A stretch of DNA of 64,000 nt, taken from assembly GCA_020848455.1 (NCBI GenBank), contig JADLAB010000070.1, forward strand, positions 1 to 64,000, written 5' to 3'. Shown here one piece after another: positions 18,016-29,402 of the stretch (position 1 is the first letter of the stretch; each line of letters begins with the position of its first letter). A program made the position numbers and the translations under genes. The stretch is from Polyangiaceae bacterium (GTDB taxonomy: Bacteria > Myxococcota_A > Polyangia > Polyangiales > Polyangiaceae). Below the pieces are notes generated by a model. The model was given only the letters and a program-made list of their open reading frames with translations, ran no database searches and was not told where the DNA came from.

Positions 18016-19551
18016 TCAGGAGCCGCCGACGAACACGGACGGAAAGCGCGCCAGGACCGCGATCGCGTGGCCGAGCTCGCGCACGTCCACGCACTCGCCG
18101 ATCTTGTGGGTGTTCTGCTCGATGCCGGGCCCGATGCCGAACATCGCCGGGTGCTTGAAGGCCCCCGAGACGACCCAGCGCTTGGCCTCCGGGACCGCGA
18201 TCGACGTGTCGCTCGTCGGGACCGGAAAGCCCACGCCGTCCGTCGAGAAGATCCAGCGGTCGACGCGCGGCTCGCGCCGCAGCGTGCCCGCCGTCTCGGC
18301 GCCGTTCACGTGCGGCGTCACCACGCGCCGGTAGGTGTCCGCGGCCGCCCGCACGGCCGGGTGGTCCTCGGGCGTGACCCAGCCCATGTAGATCTGCGGG
18401 TTGCCGAGCACGAAGCCCTTCCAGGTCGGCTCGTCGTAGGTCGGCACGACGACCTCGACCGTGAGGCCTGCCGCGCGCGCCGTGGCGACGGCGTCGAGTG
18501 CCTCCACGTCCTTGACCGCTTGCTCGGGGGTCTCGCCGACCGTGAGCCGGCGGTCGAAGCGGAAGACGAAGCGCTCGGGCACGGCGCAGTCGCTCGGCGT
18601 GTCGAGCTGCGCCCAGGAGGCCGTGCGCGTGCCGTGGCCGAGGAAATCGTGGTCGAGGAAGCCGTCGCGCGCGTCGTAGCGGCGGGCCGCCTCGGCGAGG
18701 ATCGCGCCGCCGAACTCGAGCGGGTTCTTGCCCTCCCAGGGCATCGAGCCGTGGCACGAGCGCCCGGTCACGCGCACCTCGATCTGCATCCGCCCGCGCT
18801 GTCCGCGGTAGATGCCGAGCGCCCCCTTCTTGGAGTCGCCCGTGCCTTCGGTGAGAATGACGACGTCGGGCACGAGCTCGGGCGGCGCCCCGGGCAGCAC
18901 CTTGCGCATCACGAAGGCCGGTCCGCCACCGTCGTTGTCCTCCTCGGCCGCCGTCGCATAGGCGCGCACGACGGCGCCCCGGAGGGCGCCCTCCGGGGCG
19001 AGCTCGAGCAGGATCTTCGTCGCCACCACCTCGGCCACGACGCCACCGAGCTGGTCGGCCGAGCCACGCCCGAAGAGCAAATGCTCCCACTCGGAGTCGG
19101 GCGGCAGGTGCCCGAGCTCGCGCCGCAAGAAGCTCCGGTCGAGCTTGTCGGCCGCGACGAGGCCGTCGTAGGCGTCGAGGCCGCCCGTCCGCTCGCGCCA
19201 CGTCGGGCGCAGCGCGCGCACCGTGTCGGAGTGGCCGTCGAAGTAGATGACGCGCTTCGTGCCCGGCGCCACGCCGTCGCTCGGATCGTCCACGGTCCAG
19301 ACGAGGTTGCCGTAGTCGTCGAACCAGACGTCCTCGGGGCGCCGCACCGCGCCGATCTCGACGATGGTGCGCTTCAGGTACTCGAGCCGCGGGCGCTCGT
19401 GGTTCGACAGGCCGCAGCGGGGGTCGCCGCCCGCGTCGACCGGCTTGTCGACGTAGTCGGCCGGGATGCGGACGCACTCCCTGAGAATCGAGGCGGCGAG
19501 CGGGCGATAGCGCAGAGCGAGCTCGGCGACGCGAGCGTCGAGTGTCGTCAC
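18016..19551 (-). CDS. ygeY: YgeY-like M20 family hydrolase
   Basis: A 511-residue zinc-dependent hydrolase of the M20/ArgE-DapE group. Visible metal and catalytic motifs are IYFDGHSDTV, the GRGSADQLGG block, AYATAAEEDNDGG (catalytic and metal acids) and the dimerisation-domain motif GRSCHGSMPWEGKNPLEFGG. The pattern is that of YgeY, which in enterobacteria and clostridia lies with ygeW and yqeA in purine (uric acid) breakdown clusters. Here it is downstream of the same partners (carbamate kinase, YgeW) in one direction, which supports the assignment. The protein is longer than typical (about 400-ish), with insertions in the middle part. Confidence 0.8.
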   Translation of the reverse strand: MTTLDARVAELALRYRPLAASILRECVRIPADYVDKPVDAGGDPRCGLSNHERPRLEYLKRTIVEIGAVRRPEDVWFDDYGNLVWTVDDPSDGVAPGTKRVIYFDGHSDTVRALRPTWRERTGGLDAYDGLVAADKLDRSFLRRELGHLPPDSEWEHLLFGRGSADQLGGVVAEVVATKILLELAPEGALRGAVVRAYATAAEEDNDGGGPAFVMRKVLPGAPPELVPDVVILTEGTGDSKKGALGIYRGQRGRMQIEVRVTGRSCHGSMPWEGKNPLEFGGAILAEAARRYDARDGFLDHDFLGHGTRTASWAQLDTPSDCAVPERFVFRFDRRLTVGETPEQAVKDVEALDAVATARAAGLTVEVVVPTYDEPTWKGFVLGNPQIYMGWVTPEDHPAVRAAADTYRRVVTPHVNGAETAGTLRREPRVDRWIFSTDGVGFPVPTSDTSIAVPEAKRWVVSGAFKHPAMFGIGPGIEQNTHKIGECVDVRELGHAIAVLARFPSVFVGGS

Positions 19552-19627
19552 GAGAGACCTCCAAGATGAAGAGCGAGCGGCGGTGCCGCCGCGCGACCGC
19601 GGCCGGGTGCCGGGATGGCCGAGGCCA

Positions 19628-20761
19628 TCAGAGCTGAGCGAGCCGGTCGGCGAGCTTCGGCACCTTGGCGACGGCGAGCATCGCCATCACCACGTACACC
19701 TTCCACTGCGCCTCCTTGGCCACGTTGAGCGTGTGGCGCGCCATCACGCCGGGCGAGACCTCGGCGCCGATGTCGGCCGGGAGGCAGTGCAGGTAGAGCG
19801 CGTTGCCGCCCGCCGTGAGGCCCATGCGGCGCTCGTCGCAGATCCAGTCCTTGAACTGCGCGTTGCGCTCGAGCGCCCGCTTGTCGATGGCGGCCATGGC
19901 CTGCTTGTCGGCGCTCTTGTTGGCGCCCACCCGCTCCAGCATGAGGTCGTAGGGACCCCAGCTCTTCGGGTAGACGGCGTCGGCGCCGACGAAGGCCTCG
20001 TCCATCTTGCCCACGGTGCGGAACGAGCCGCCCGACTCCGCGGCGTGCTTGCCCGCCGACGCGAGACAGCCGTCCATCAGCCGATAGCCCTCGGGGTGGG
20101 CCAGGGTGACGTGCGCGCCGAAGCGCGTGAGCAGCATGATGAGCCCCTGCGGCACGCTGAGCGGCTTGGCGTAGCTCGGCGAGTAGGCCCACGACACGGC
20201 GATCTTCTTGCCGCGGATGTCGCCGCCGAAGTTGTCGCGCAGCCAGAGCAGATCCGCGAGCGTCTGGGTCGGGTGGTCGATGTCGCATTGCAGGTTGACG
20301 ATCGGCACCTTGCGCCCGTCGTCGGTGCCCGCCAGGTAGGCGTCGATGCCCTGCTTCACGTCGCGCATGAAGCGGTTGCCCTCGCCGAGGATGAGGTCGT
20401 GACGCACGCCGAGCGCGTGGGCGTTCATGCCCAGCATCGCGCCCGTCTCGGCGGCGGTCTCGCCGTGCGAGACCTGGGTCGACGACCCGTCGACGATGAC
20501 GGGCTGCATGCCGAGGCGTGCCGCCGCGCCCGCCCAGGCCGACTTCGTGCGGGTCGAGTTGTCGAAGAACATCGCGTACGCGAGCTCGTTCGGCAATAGA
20601 GCGGTCGAGCGCCCGGCGCGATCGGCCGCCTGGAAGCGCCGCGCCACCGCGCAGAGGGCGTCGAGCTCCGCCGGCGACCAGTCGTCCGTGAGGAGCAGGC
20701 TCTTGCCGTGCAGGCCGTGCAGCACCTGCGCGTCGAGCGCGGGTAGAGGAGTCGTCGTCAT
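19628..20761 (-). CDS. ygeW: YgeW-like knotted carbamoyltransferase
   Basis: A 377-residue member of the aspartate/ornithine carbamoyltransferase superfamily, YgeW branch. The carbamoyl-phosphate motif is FDNSTRTKSAW (STRTK instead of the usual STRTR), with the conserved CDIDHPTQTLADL and LHCLPADIG motifs. The insertion-rich middle part fits the knotted carbamoyltransferases. These enzymes act with a carbamate kinase so that carbamoyl phosphate from a ureido compound is turned into ATP. The gene lies five bases after the carbamate kinase stop and 76 bases before ygeY. GAAAGG precedes the ATG. Confidence 0.85.
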   Translation of the reverse strand: MTTTPLPALDAQVLHGLHGKSLLLTDDWSPAELDALCAVARRFQAADRAGRSTALLPNELAYAMFFDNSTRTKSAWAGAAARLGMQPVIVDGSSTQVSHGETAAETGAMLGMNAHALGVRHDLILGEGNRFMRDVKQGIDAYLAGTDDGRKVPIVNLQCDIDHPTQTLADLLWLRDNFGGDIRGKKIAVSWAYSPSYAKPLSVPQGLIMLLTRFGAHVTLAHPEGYRLMDGCLASAGKHAAESGGSFRTVGKMDEAFVGADAVYPKSWGPYDLMLERVGANKSADKQAMAAIDKRALERNAQFKDWICDERRMGLTAGGNALYLHCLPADIGAEVSPGVMARHTLNVAKEAQWKVYVVMAMLAVAKVPKLADRLAQL

Positions 20762-20766
20762 GGCAG

Positions 20767-21708
20767 TCAACCTTTCCGGATCCGGGTCCCGGCCTGCCCC
20801 GACCAGGCCTGGACCAGCGCTTCGGGGCGGCACACTATCACCTCCTCGCCACCGCGTTCGAGGAAGTAGATCGCCGCTTCGACCTTCGGCCCCATGCTGC
20901 CGGGCGGGAACTGCCGGTCGGCGTGCAGGCGCGAAAGCTCGCTCACGGTGGTCTCGCGGAGCAGGGTGCGCCGGTCGGTGAGGAAGTCGCGGTAGATGGC
21001 GTCGACGCCGGTCGTGATGACCAGGCGCGGGACCCCGAGCGCCACCGCGAGCAAGGCGCTCGTGCGGTCCTTGTCGACCACCGCCTCGAGCCCCCGGAAG
21101 TGGCCGTCCGGCCCGCGCACCACGGGGATGCCGCCGCCGCCGCAGGCGATCACCGTGACCCCGCTCTCGACCAGGCGCTTGATGGTGGCGAGCTGCACGA
21201 TGCTCACGGGCTCGGGCGACGGCACCACGCGGCGGAAGCCGCGCTTCGAGTCCTCGACCATCTGCCAGCCGCGCTCGCGCTTGAAGCGCTCCGCGTCCTC
21301 GGCCGAGTAGAACTTGCCGACCGGCTTGGTGGGGGCCGCGAAGGCCGGGTCCGCGGGGTCGGCCAGGACCTCGGTCACGATGCTCGCGACCTCGTTCGGC
21401 AGGCCGCGGGCCGCGAGCTCGCCGCGCAGCTCGCGCTGGATCATGTAGCCGAGCGCGCCCTGCGAGTCGGCCACCAGCGAATCGAGCGGCACCTCGTGCA
21501 GCTCGCCGCGCGACAGCTCGGAGCGCAGCTGCATGAAGCCCACCTGGGGGCCGTTGCCGTGCGTGAGGACCAGGCGCTCGCCGCGCGCCACGAGCTCCGC
21601 GACGGGCGCCATGGCGCGTGCCGTCACCGCGAATTGATTCTCCACCGTGGGTGTCACGGAGGTATCGAGCAGCGAGTTGCCGCCCATCGCCACGACGCTA
21701 CCTTGCAT
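20767..21708 (-). CDS. yqeA: Carbamate kinase
   Basis: A 313-residue cytoplasmic kinase making ATP from ADP and carbamoyl phosphate. All family motifs are present: VVAMGGNSL at the N-terminus, LTHGNGPQVG, the SQGALGYMIQ segment, VIACGGGGIPV, VDKDRTSALLAVALG and PPGSMGPKVEAAI near the C-terminus. Genomic context (ygeW, ygeY) points to the YqeA role in purine or ureide breakdown rather than the arginine deiminase pathway, since no arcA or arcB is present. It is the first gene of the three-gene module. Confidence 0.88.
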   Translation of the reverse strand: MQGSVVAMGGNSLLDTSVTPTVENQFAVTARAMAPVAELVARGERLVLTHGNGPQVGFMQLRSELSRGELHEVPLDSLVADSQGALGYMIQRELRGELAARGLPNEVASIVTEVLADPADPAFAAPTKPVGKFYSAEDAERFKRERGWQMVEDSKRGFRRVVPSPEPVSIVQLATIKRLVESGVTVIACGGGGIPVVRGPDGHFRGLEAVVDKDRTSALLAVALGVPRLVITTGVDAIYRDFLTDRRTLLRETTVSELSRLHADRQFPPGSMGPKVEAAIYFLERGGEEVIVCRPEALVQAWSGQAGTRIRKG

Positions 21709-21780
21709 TGCTGTCTCTCCCGCGTGCGATGCCCGAGGTCGGCCAGGTTACCGCAGGGTAGGCGGCAGGTAAAGCGCGCC

Positions 21781-23712
21781 TCAGCGGCCCGCGCGCCGGC
21801 GCTCGAGGCAGCTCTGCACCGCATCCTCGAGCTCCTCGAGCGTGAATGGCTTCCGCAGGAGCTGCGGCTGCTCGCGCGCCAGGAACGCGGCGGCCGAGGC
21901 GGTGAACACGCCGCCGGTCACGAACACGAAACGGTCGCGGCATTGGGGGCGCGCCTCGCACGCGGCGCGCCACAGGTCGATGCCGGTCAGCTCGGGCATC
22001 ATGAGGTCGCAGAGTATGACGTCGTAATCGCGCGCCCGGATCCGCTCCAATGCCTCGCGGCTGCGCACGCACACCTCGGCGTCGTGTGCGGGCTCGAGCA
22101 GCTGACCGATGAGATTGGCGAGGGCCGGCTCGTCGTCGACCACGAGAATGGCGGTGCGGGCGCCGCGGGGGGCGCGCGGGGCGGCGCTCCGCGCGGGCGC
22201 CGAGGGGCGTTCCTCCCAGGGGCGGAGGCGCATCTCGGCGATGGCGCCGCCGCCGGCCCGCGGGTGGAGCGCGATGCTGCCGCCGAATGCCTCGAGGATC
22301 GAGCGCGTGATCGCCAGCCCGAGCCCGGTGCCGGTGGGCTTGGTGGTGAAGAACGGGTCGAAGACGCGTGCCGCATCCTCCGCGCGGATGCCGCGGCCGT
22401 TGTCGGCAATGCGCACGACGACGGCGTTCGCCTCGGACGTCACGGCGATCGCGATCTCGTTGCGCTCGGTGGAGTCGTCCGCGAAGGCCTGCACGGCATT
22501 GATGAGCAGGTTGACGAGCGCCTGCACGAGCCGGCCGTGCGAGGCCTGCACGCGCGGCACCCGCGCGCCGTCCGTGCACGCCCGCGCCACGCGCGCGCGG
22601 TGACGCAGCGCATGGGCCGCGAGCTTCAGGGCCGCGTCGAGCGCCTCGTCGACGTCCACCGGCTCGACGGCATCGGAGGTGGGACGCGAGAAGGCGAGCA
22701 GATCGCTCACGACCAGGCGGATGCGCTCGCAACCGTCGCGTACCTCGGCGAGGGCGTGTGCGGCCGTCGCGCTCGCGGGCGTGGTGCCCCGCGCGAGCTC
22801 GCTCGCGAGCCGCTCGAGGTGCAGGAGAGCGTAGCCGAGCGGGTTGTTGATCTCGTGCGCGACGCCCGCCGCGAGCGTGCCGAGCGCGGCCAGCTGCTCG
22901 GCGCGCCGCAGCTCGGTCTGCAGGCGCTCGCGTTCGCTCACGTCGCGACCGATCGAGAGCATGGCGGGGGCCCCCTCGTGCTCCACGGCGAGCGACACGA
23001 GCTCGAGGCGCACCTTGGTGCCGTCGGGGCGCTCGACCCGGTACTCGTAGGGCCCGAGCTGCTCGCCGGCGAGGATGCGCGCCAGGCGCTCGGCCATGGG
23101 CGCGCGGTCCGCCTCTTCCGCCCAATCGAGCAGCGGTCGGGCGGCGAGCTCGGCGAGCGAGCCGACGCCGAGCACGCGGAGCGCCGCCGGGTTCGCGTAC
23201 ACGATGCGCCCGCGCGTCAGCATCGTGATGGGCTCGGACGCGGCGTCGGCGAAGCCGCGGAAGCGGGTCTCGAGGGCGCGCAGGGCGTCGCCGCGACGCG
23301 GCCCTTCGCGCCGATCGCCGAGCAGCGCGACGCGGGTGCGCAGAGCCCCCTGCCCGCATGCGACGGACGTGACGGCGACGGGCACCGGGTCGGCCCCGAC
23401 GCGCTCGACGGCGGCCTCGAAGTGCGCGACCCCGGTCGCGTCCGGGGCGGGCGCGTCGGCCGGGGCCGGGAGCGCGAGCGCGGCGAGCGCGCCGGCGCTC
23501 GCCGCGGGCGGGTGCCCCTCGAGACGTGCCGCTGCCTCGTTCACCCAGCATCGCTGGCCGCCGGCTCCGTCCGGCTCCTCCACGACGAGGCCGATGCCGG
23601 CGGCCTCGAGCGCTGCCAGCATGGCGCCGAGCAGGCCCCGCTCCTCGGGCGAGCCGCCCCCGGTGCTTCCCACCGGCGCAGTATAGGCGAAGAAGCCCCC
23701 GTGCCAAGGCAC
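21781..23712 (-). CDS. Hybrid sensor histidine kinase (PAS-HisKA-HATPase-REC)
   Basis: A soluble 643-residue hybrid kinase. Domains: a degenerate PAS-like region (about 30-130), a PAS domain (about 152-262, with RPLLDW and the YRVERPDGTKVRLE PAC-type strand), HisKA with AAGVAHEINNPLG (His 286), HATPase with LVNLLINAVQAF (N box), IADNGRGI (G1), FDPFFTTK (F) and GTGLGLAI (G2), and a C-terminal receiver with ILVVDDEP, the phosphoacceptor in VILCDLMMPE, and LRKPF. No membrane segment is seen, so the signal is likely cytoplasmic. The GTG at 23712 is the longest start; a GTG at 23673 is equally possible, since the bases just upstream of 23712 fold into hairpins. No cognate output gene is adjacent. 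Confidence 0.85.
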   Translation of the reverse strand: MPWHGGFFAYTAPVGSTGGGSPEERGLLGAMLAALEAAGIGLVVEEPDGAGGQRCWVNEAAARLEGHPPAASAGALAALALPAPADAPAPDATGVAHFEAAVERVGADPVPVAVTSVACGQGALRTRVALLGDRREGPRRGDALRALETRFRGFADAASEPITMLTRGRIVYANPAALRVLGVGSLAELAARPLLDWAEEADRAPMAERLARILAGEQLGPYEYRVERPDGTKVRLELVSLAVEHEGAPAMLSIGRDVSERERLQTELRRAEQLAALGTLAAGVAHEINNPLGYALLHLERLASELARGTTPASATAAHALAEVRDGCERIRLVVSDLLAFSRPTSDAVEPVDVDEALDAALKLAAHALRHRARVARACTDGARVPRVQASHGRLVQALVNLLINAVQAFADDSTERNEIAIAVTSEANAVVVRIADNGRGIRAEDAARVFDPFFTTKPTGTGLGLAITRSILEAFGGSIALHPRAGGGAIAEMRLRPWEERPSAPARSAAPRAPRGARTAILVVDDEPALANLIGQLLEPAHDAEVCVRSREALERIRARDYDVILCDLMMPELTGIDLWRAACEARPQCRDRFVFVTGGVFTASAAAFLAREQPQLLRKPFTLEELEDAVQSCLERRRAGR

Positions 23713-23753
23713 GTCGAGGCGGCGACTCCGCTTCGACTTCGCCCTTTCGGGCG
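23713..23753 (-). terminator. Tandem hairpins, possible terminator
   Basis: Two adjacent stem-loops lie between the large lipoprotein gene and the hybrid kinase gene. One is a 10-bp stem with one G-U pair (23713-23722 with 23728-23737). The other is CGCCC/GGGCG (23740-23744 with 23749-23753), which on the minus strand closes a GAAA tetraloop. There is no clear T-tract, so termination is an inference; an attenuator or processing site is possible. Confidence 0.4.
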
Positions 23754-23766
23754 AGAGTTTCGCGAC

Positions 23767-25593
23767 CTAGAGCCCGAGCGGCGCTCGGCCCGGCGCCGGC
23801 ATGGGCATGCTGCCGACCCGGCTCATGTACAGCTGGATGGCCGCCACGACCTGCTCCATCGGCAGGTCGAGCACGGCGCGCACGGCGCCGTCCTTGACCC
23901 CGAGCGAGAGCGCGAGGCCGTTCTGCGTTGCGGGGATCACGCCGGGGTCGACCGCCCCGCCGCCGAGCGGAGCGAAGGCCTTCAGGAGGTCGAGCACGCG
24001 GGCGTACCCGACGAAGAAGGGCCCCGGCGCGGCGTGCTCGAGGGCGCGCGCCACGCCCGGTGCACGGTCGAGGCCGCCCCGCGCCTTCGGTCCGAGCAGG
24101 AGCTCGAGCGCCTTCTGCGGCTCCGCGCCCATGGCGTAGTAGGCCGCGTCCTCGCCGAGCCCGGCGGCCTGGTGCATGAGCGCCCCGAGCATGTCCGAGG
24201 CGCCCGGGGTCAGCCCACCGAGCTTGTCGCGATCCACCTCCACCTCGGTCGTGTCGAACGACACCCCGCCGAGCTTGAAGGCGTCGGGGTGGCGCTTCGT
24301 CTTGGCGCCCGTCGCGGCGGCGGCCTCTTGCCAGCGCGGGTCGTCGCGGATCTTGTCGAGGTCGGCCTTGGCGCGGCGCGCCTCGGCGGCGTCGCGCAGG
24401 CCCATGATGCCGCTGAATGCGAGCCCGGGCCCGTCCGGGAGCGCGTGGGCGGCGAAGGCCACCTCGCCGGTCGACGCGTTCCAGTAGCGCATGGCCGCCG
24501 AGGCGAACTCCGCGGCGCGCGGGCTCCCGTCGCCCTCCATGTCGGCGACGAGCTCGTAGAGGCGCTTGGTGAGGTCGCCGCCCTTCTGCGGATCGACGGC
24601 GACGGACAGGAACAGCGGTGCGTCGGCGGGCAGCTTGGCGAGCAGCTTGTGCGGTCGGCCGGCGAGCGACTTGAAGGTGGTCTCGAGCGCCGTGCCCGGC
24701 TTCGGCGCGAGCTCGAGGGTCACGAGCGCGCCGTCGTCGAAGGAGGCCGTGAGCAGCGCGTGGTCCACCTCCTTGGCGGCGCCGGCGAGCCAGGTGAGCG
24801 TCTCGGTGGCGAGCGCGGCGCCCTTCGCCGCCGTGCCGGGGGCCGCGCCGCCGAGCGCGGCCTGGGCCGGCAGCTCGCGCTTGAGCGCCTCGAGCGCCAT
24901 GGCGAGCTCGGGCCCGAGCGAGGCGAACGCGTTCTTGAGCGGTACCGCGACGGCGACCTGCGCGGGCAGGGTCGCGCCCGCGAGCCGGCCGAGGAACTCG
25001 CGCAGGCCCGTGAACGTCCCCGGACGGCGCGAGAACACCGCGTAGTCGCCGACGAAGTTGACGTAGGTCGGGCTGCCCTCGCCGTACGCGTAGGCGTTCT
25101 GCTGCTCGTTCTCGCGGCGCCCGGCCGGCAGGGTCTGCACGAGCGCGTCGCGGCTCGTGATGCCCACGACGAGGATCGCCTTCTCGCCGCCGCGCGGATC
25201 GACCACGGCGAAGCGCAGCGGCCTGGCGAGGTCGAGTCCCGACGGGCTGGTGAGCCCGAGCTTCTTGGCGATGGGCTTGCCGACGAGCGCGCCCGCCATG
25301 GCGCCGGCGCCGCTCGGGAGCGGCGGCATGCCGAGGGCCCCTCCGAGTTTCTGGGCGAGCGCCGCCATGGCGTCCACGCCGCCGTAGGCCCACACGTCCT
25401 GCGGCGCCACGATGTCGAGCAAGGGGCCGCTGCCGACGGTGACGGTCGGCGGCGCATCGGCGCGCTGCTCCGCGAGCGCGGTCTCGGCGGCCGAGCTCCG
25501 GTCGGGCTTGCCTTTGCAGCCGCTCGCGCCGAGCGCGAGCGCCAGGCCGAGCATTGCGATCGTTCCGAGCCTTCGCGCAGGTCGTTGCGGCAT
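23767..25593 (-). CDS. Large putative lipoprotein, unknown function
   Basis: A 608-residue protein with a lipoprotein signal (MPQRPARRLGTIAMLGLALA then LGASGC, cysteine near 26). The mature part alternates beta strands and amphipathic helices with phrases such as DVWAYGGVDAMAALAQKLG, GDYAVFSRRP and FVGYARVLDLLKAF. The layout, two similar halves that both contain an 'A-x-Y-x-x-G' strand, resembles DUF3352-type surface proteins, but this is a weak match by eye. It is divergent from the Ser/Thr kinase, sharing a 187-base upstream region. Confidence 0.7.
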   Translation of the reverse strand: MPQRPARRLGTIAMLGLALALGASGCKGKPDRSSAAETALAEQRADAPPTVTVGSGPLLDIVAPQDVWAYGGVDAMAALAQKLGGALGMPPLPSGAGAMAGALVGKPIAKKLGLTSPSGLDLARPLRFAVVDPRGGEKAILVVGITSRDALVQTLPAGRRENEQQNAYAYGEGSPTYVNFVGDYAVFSRRPGTFTGLREFLGRLAGATLPAQVAVAVPLKNAFASLGPELAMALEALKRELPAQAALGGAAPGTAAKGAALATETLTWLAGAAKEVDHALLTASFDDGALVTLELAPKPGTALETTFKSLAGRPHKLLAKLPADAPLFLSVAVDPQKGGDLTKRLYELVADMEGDGSPRAAEFASAAMRYWNASTGEVAFAAHALPDGPGLAFSGIMGLRDAAEARRAKADLDKIRDDPRWQEAAAATGAKTKRHPDAFKLGGVSFDTTEVEVDRDKLGGLTPGASDMLGALMHQAAGLGEDAAYYAMGAEPQKALELLLGPKARGGLDRAPGVARALEHAAPGPFFVGYARVLDLLKAFAPLGGGAVDPGVIPATQNGLALSLGVKDGAVRAVLDLPMEQVVAAIQLYMSRVGSMPMPAPGRAPLGL

Positions 25594-25780
25594 GTTCCGG
25601 ACTCCGGGGCGGTGGTGGAGGCGCCGCCGCGTGCGAGCCGCGACGACGCGTACCGAGGGGAAAGAGGTAGCAGCTCGAACGCGTCGCGTCAGCCTCGGGC
25701 GCGCCACCAGGCTGCCCCGCGGACGCACCGCGCTGGTCGCCGCACCCCGTCCGACACCCCGATTCCGCTATGATGTCGCC

Positions 25781-27793
<2,013 letters not shown>

Positions 27794-27809
27794 GGGAGAG
27801 CCGACTCCG

Positions 27810-28283
27810 ATGCCCCCTCGCGATGCATGCCCCTGCGGCTCGGGCCGCAAGTACGCCGCCTGCTGCGCCCCGCTGCACCGCGGCGAGCGCGAGGCGCCCG
27901 ATGCCGAGACCCTGATGCGCTCGCGCTACGCCGCCTTCGCCAGAAAGGAGGTCGACTACCTGTGGCGCACCCTCCACCCGGACCACGAGGATCGCGCCGA
28001 GGACGAGCGCACGGTGAAGGACGCGCTCCGCGAGGCCTGCGCGCGCCACAAGTACATGGGCCTCCGCATCCTCGATCGGCGCGCGCCCGACGAAGCGGGC
28101 GTGGCCCGCGTGCTCTTCCTGGCGCGCGTCTTCGAGCAGGGCCACGAACGCTCCTTCGTCGAGCTGTCGGAGTTCGCGCACGACGGCGCGGGCTGGCGCT
28201 ACCTCCGCGGACGGCTCGTGCCCGTGGGGGTTGTGGCGGGCGACCCCGAGGCGCTCACCATCGCGACGTTCCCGGGGCGGTGA
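27810..28283 (+). CDS. ychJ: YchJ-family protein with SEC-C motif
   Basis: A 157-residue protein with an N-terminal zinc-binding SEC-C motif, CPCGSGRKYAACCAPLH (residues 8-24), then an NTF2-like domain starting TLMRSRYAAFARKEVDYLWRTLHP. This is the standard YchJ architecture; the molecular role of the family is not settled. It follows the kinase gene by 16 bases and may be co-transcribed. Confidence 0.88.
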   Translation: MPPRDACPCGSGRKYAACCAPLHRGEREAPDAETLMRSRYAAFARKEVDYLWRTLHPDHEDRAEDERTVKDALREACARHKYMGLRILDRRAPDEAGVARVLFLARVFEQGHERSFVELSEFAHDGAGWRYLRGRLVPVGVVAGDPEALTIATFPGR

Positions 28284-28336
28284 CGGGCCACCGAGAACCG
28301 CCGCGGCGGCCTGCTCGCGTGGTACCGTCCGCAGCC

Positions 28337-29290
28337 ATGCGCTCCTGCCTCGTTGCCCTCACGTGCCTGAGCTGCCTCGCCGGGTGCACCACCGCGCGCA
28401 CCCCCGACGAGCCGTCGCCGACGAGCCCCGCGCTGCCCGCGAGCGCGGCGGCGTCGCCCGCCCACGCGTCGGCGTCGCCCACGAACGCACCGGCGGCCCC
28501 GCCGGCCATCGCGAAAGAGCGCTTCACCGAGGAGCTGGCGAGCGTCGTGTGCGCGGAGCTCGAGCCCTGTTGCCGAGCGTCGGGCGTCGGTCTCGACGCG
28601 GCGACCTGCCGCGGCAAGGTCGTCGAGCGCACGCGCAAGATGATCGAGGCGCACCCCCACTACGCCGCCGAGCACGCCGAGGCTTGCCTCGGGAGCGCAC
28701 GCGAACGGGCTCGCGCATGTCACGCTGGCGCCGATCTCCTCGTCGCCACGAGCTGCCAGCGACTCTTCCAGGGCGATCGGGCTCCGTCAGAGCCGTGCGA
28801 GGTCGACGACGACTGTCGCGCGCCGGAGGAGGGCTCGGCGTTTTGCTGGAAGGGCGCCCTGGCGAAGGATGCGGGGCGTTGCGCCGTCACGCTGCCCGCG
28901 AGGCTCGATGCCCCCTGCATGAACATGACGGGCGAGCCCGATCCGAAGCAGCTCGTGTTCAGCGCGTGCGAGGATAGCCCGGAGCTCTTCTGCGAGCCGA
29001 AGTCGCGCACGTGCCGGCCGCGAGCCGGCCGGGGCGCCGCCTGCAGCGACGACTCGGAGTGCAAGGACGCGAGTTGCGTGGCAGGAAGCTGCGCGACGAC
29101 GCTCGGCCGAGCGTGCGCGACACCGCGAGACTGTGCGCGCGGCCAGGCCTGTGCAGCCAAGAAGTGCGTGGAGGGTGGCAAGGCCGGCGAGCCCTGCGAG
29201 CGATTCTCCTGCGCGAAGGGCTTCTTCTGCCACGAGCCCACGGCGCGCTGCATGACGACGGCGGCGATGTCCTATTGCAGCGTGCCCTGA
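28337..29290 (+). CDS. Cys-rich lipoprotein, unknown function
   Basis: A 317-residue predicted lipoprotein: MRSCLVALTCLSCLAGC (cysteine 17), an Ala/Pro/Ser linker to about residue 55, then a domain with cysteines. The N-terminal half has CAELEPCCRASG and a helical stretch. The C-terminal half has the Myxococcota 'C-x5-C' pattern in GAACSDDSECKDASCVAGSC, CATPRDCARGQACAAKKC and CERFSCAKGFFCHEPTARC, ending close to the C-terminus. Related by pattern, not by clear homology, to the other Cys-rich proteins of the window. Confidence 0.75.
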   Translation: MRSCLVALTCLSCLAGCTTARTPDEPSPTSPALPASAAASPAHASASPTNAPAAPPAIAKERFTEELASVVCAELEPCCRASGVGLDAATCRGKVVERTRKMIEAHPHYAAEHAEACLGSARERARACHAGADLLVATSCQRLFQGDRAPSEPCEVDDDCRAPEEGSAFCWKGALAKDAGRCAVTLPARLDAPCMNMTGEPDPKQLVFSACEDSPELFCEPKSRTCRPRAGRGAACSDDSECKDASCVAGSCATTLGRACATPRDCARGQACAAKKCVEGGKAGEPCERFSCAKGFFCHEPTARCMTTAAMSYCSVP

Positions 29291-29402
29291 CCGAGAGGGG
29301 CGTTCCCGGACCGTGCGTGCGCCCGGCCTTCTTCTGCCGCGCCCCCGCACGCCCGGGCACTTTGTCCGCCGCCCGGGCGCACGCTGCGAGATACTTGCGA
29401 CC

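Noticed and set aside
20923-25773. A 1,616-codon plus-strand open frame
   Set aside because: Same reason: opposite the kinase, lipoprotein and carbamate kinase genes, low-complexity composition, no domain.
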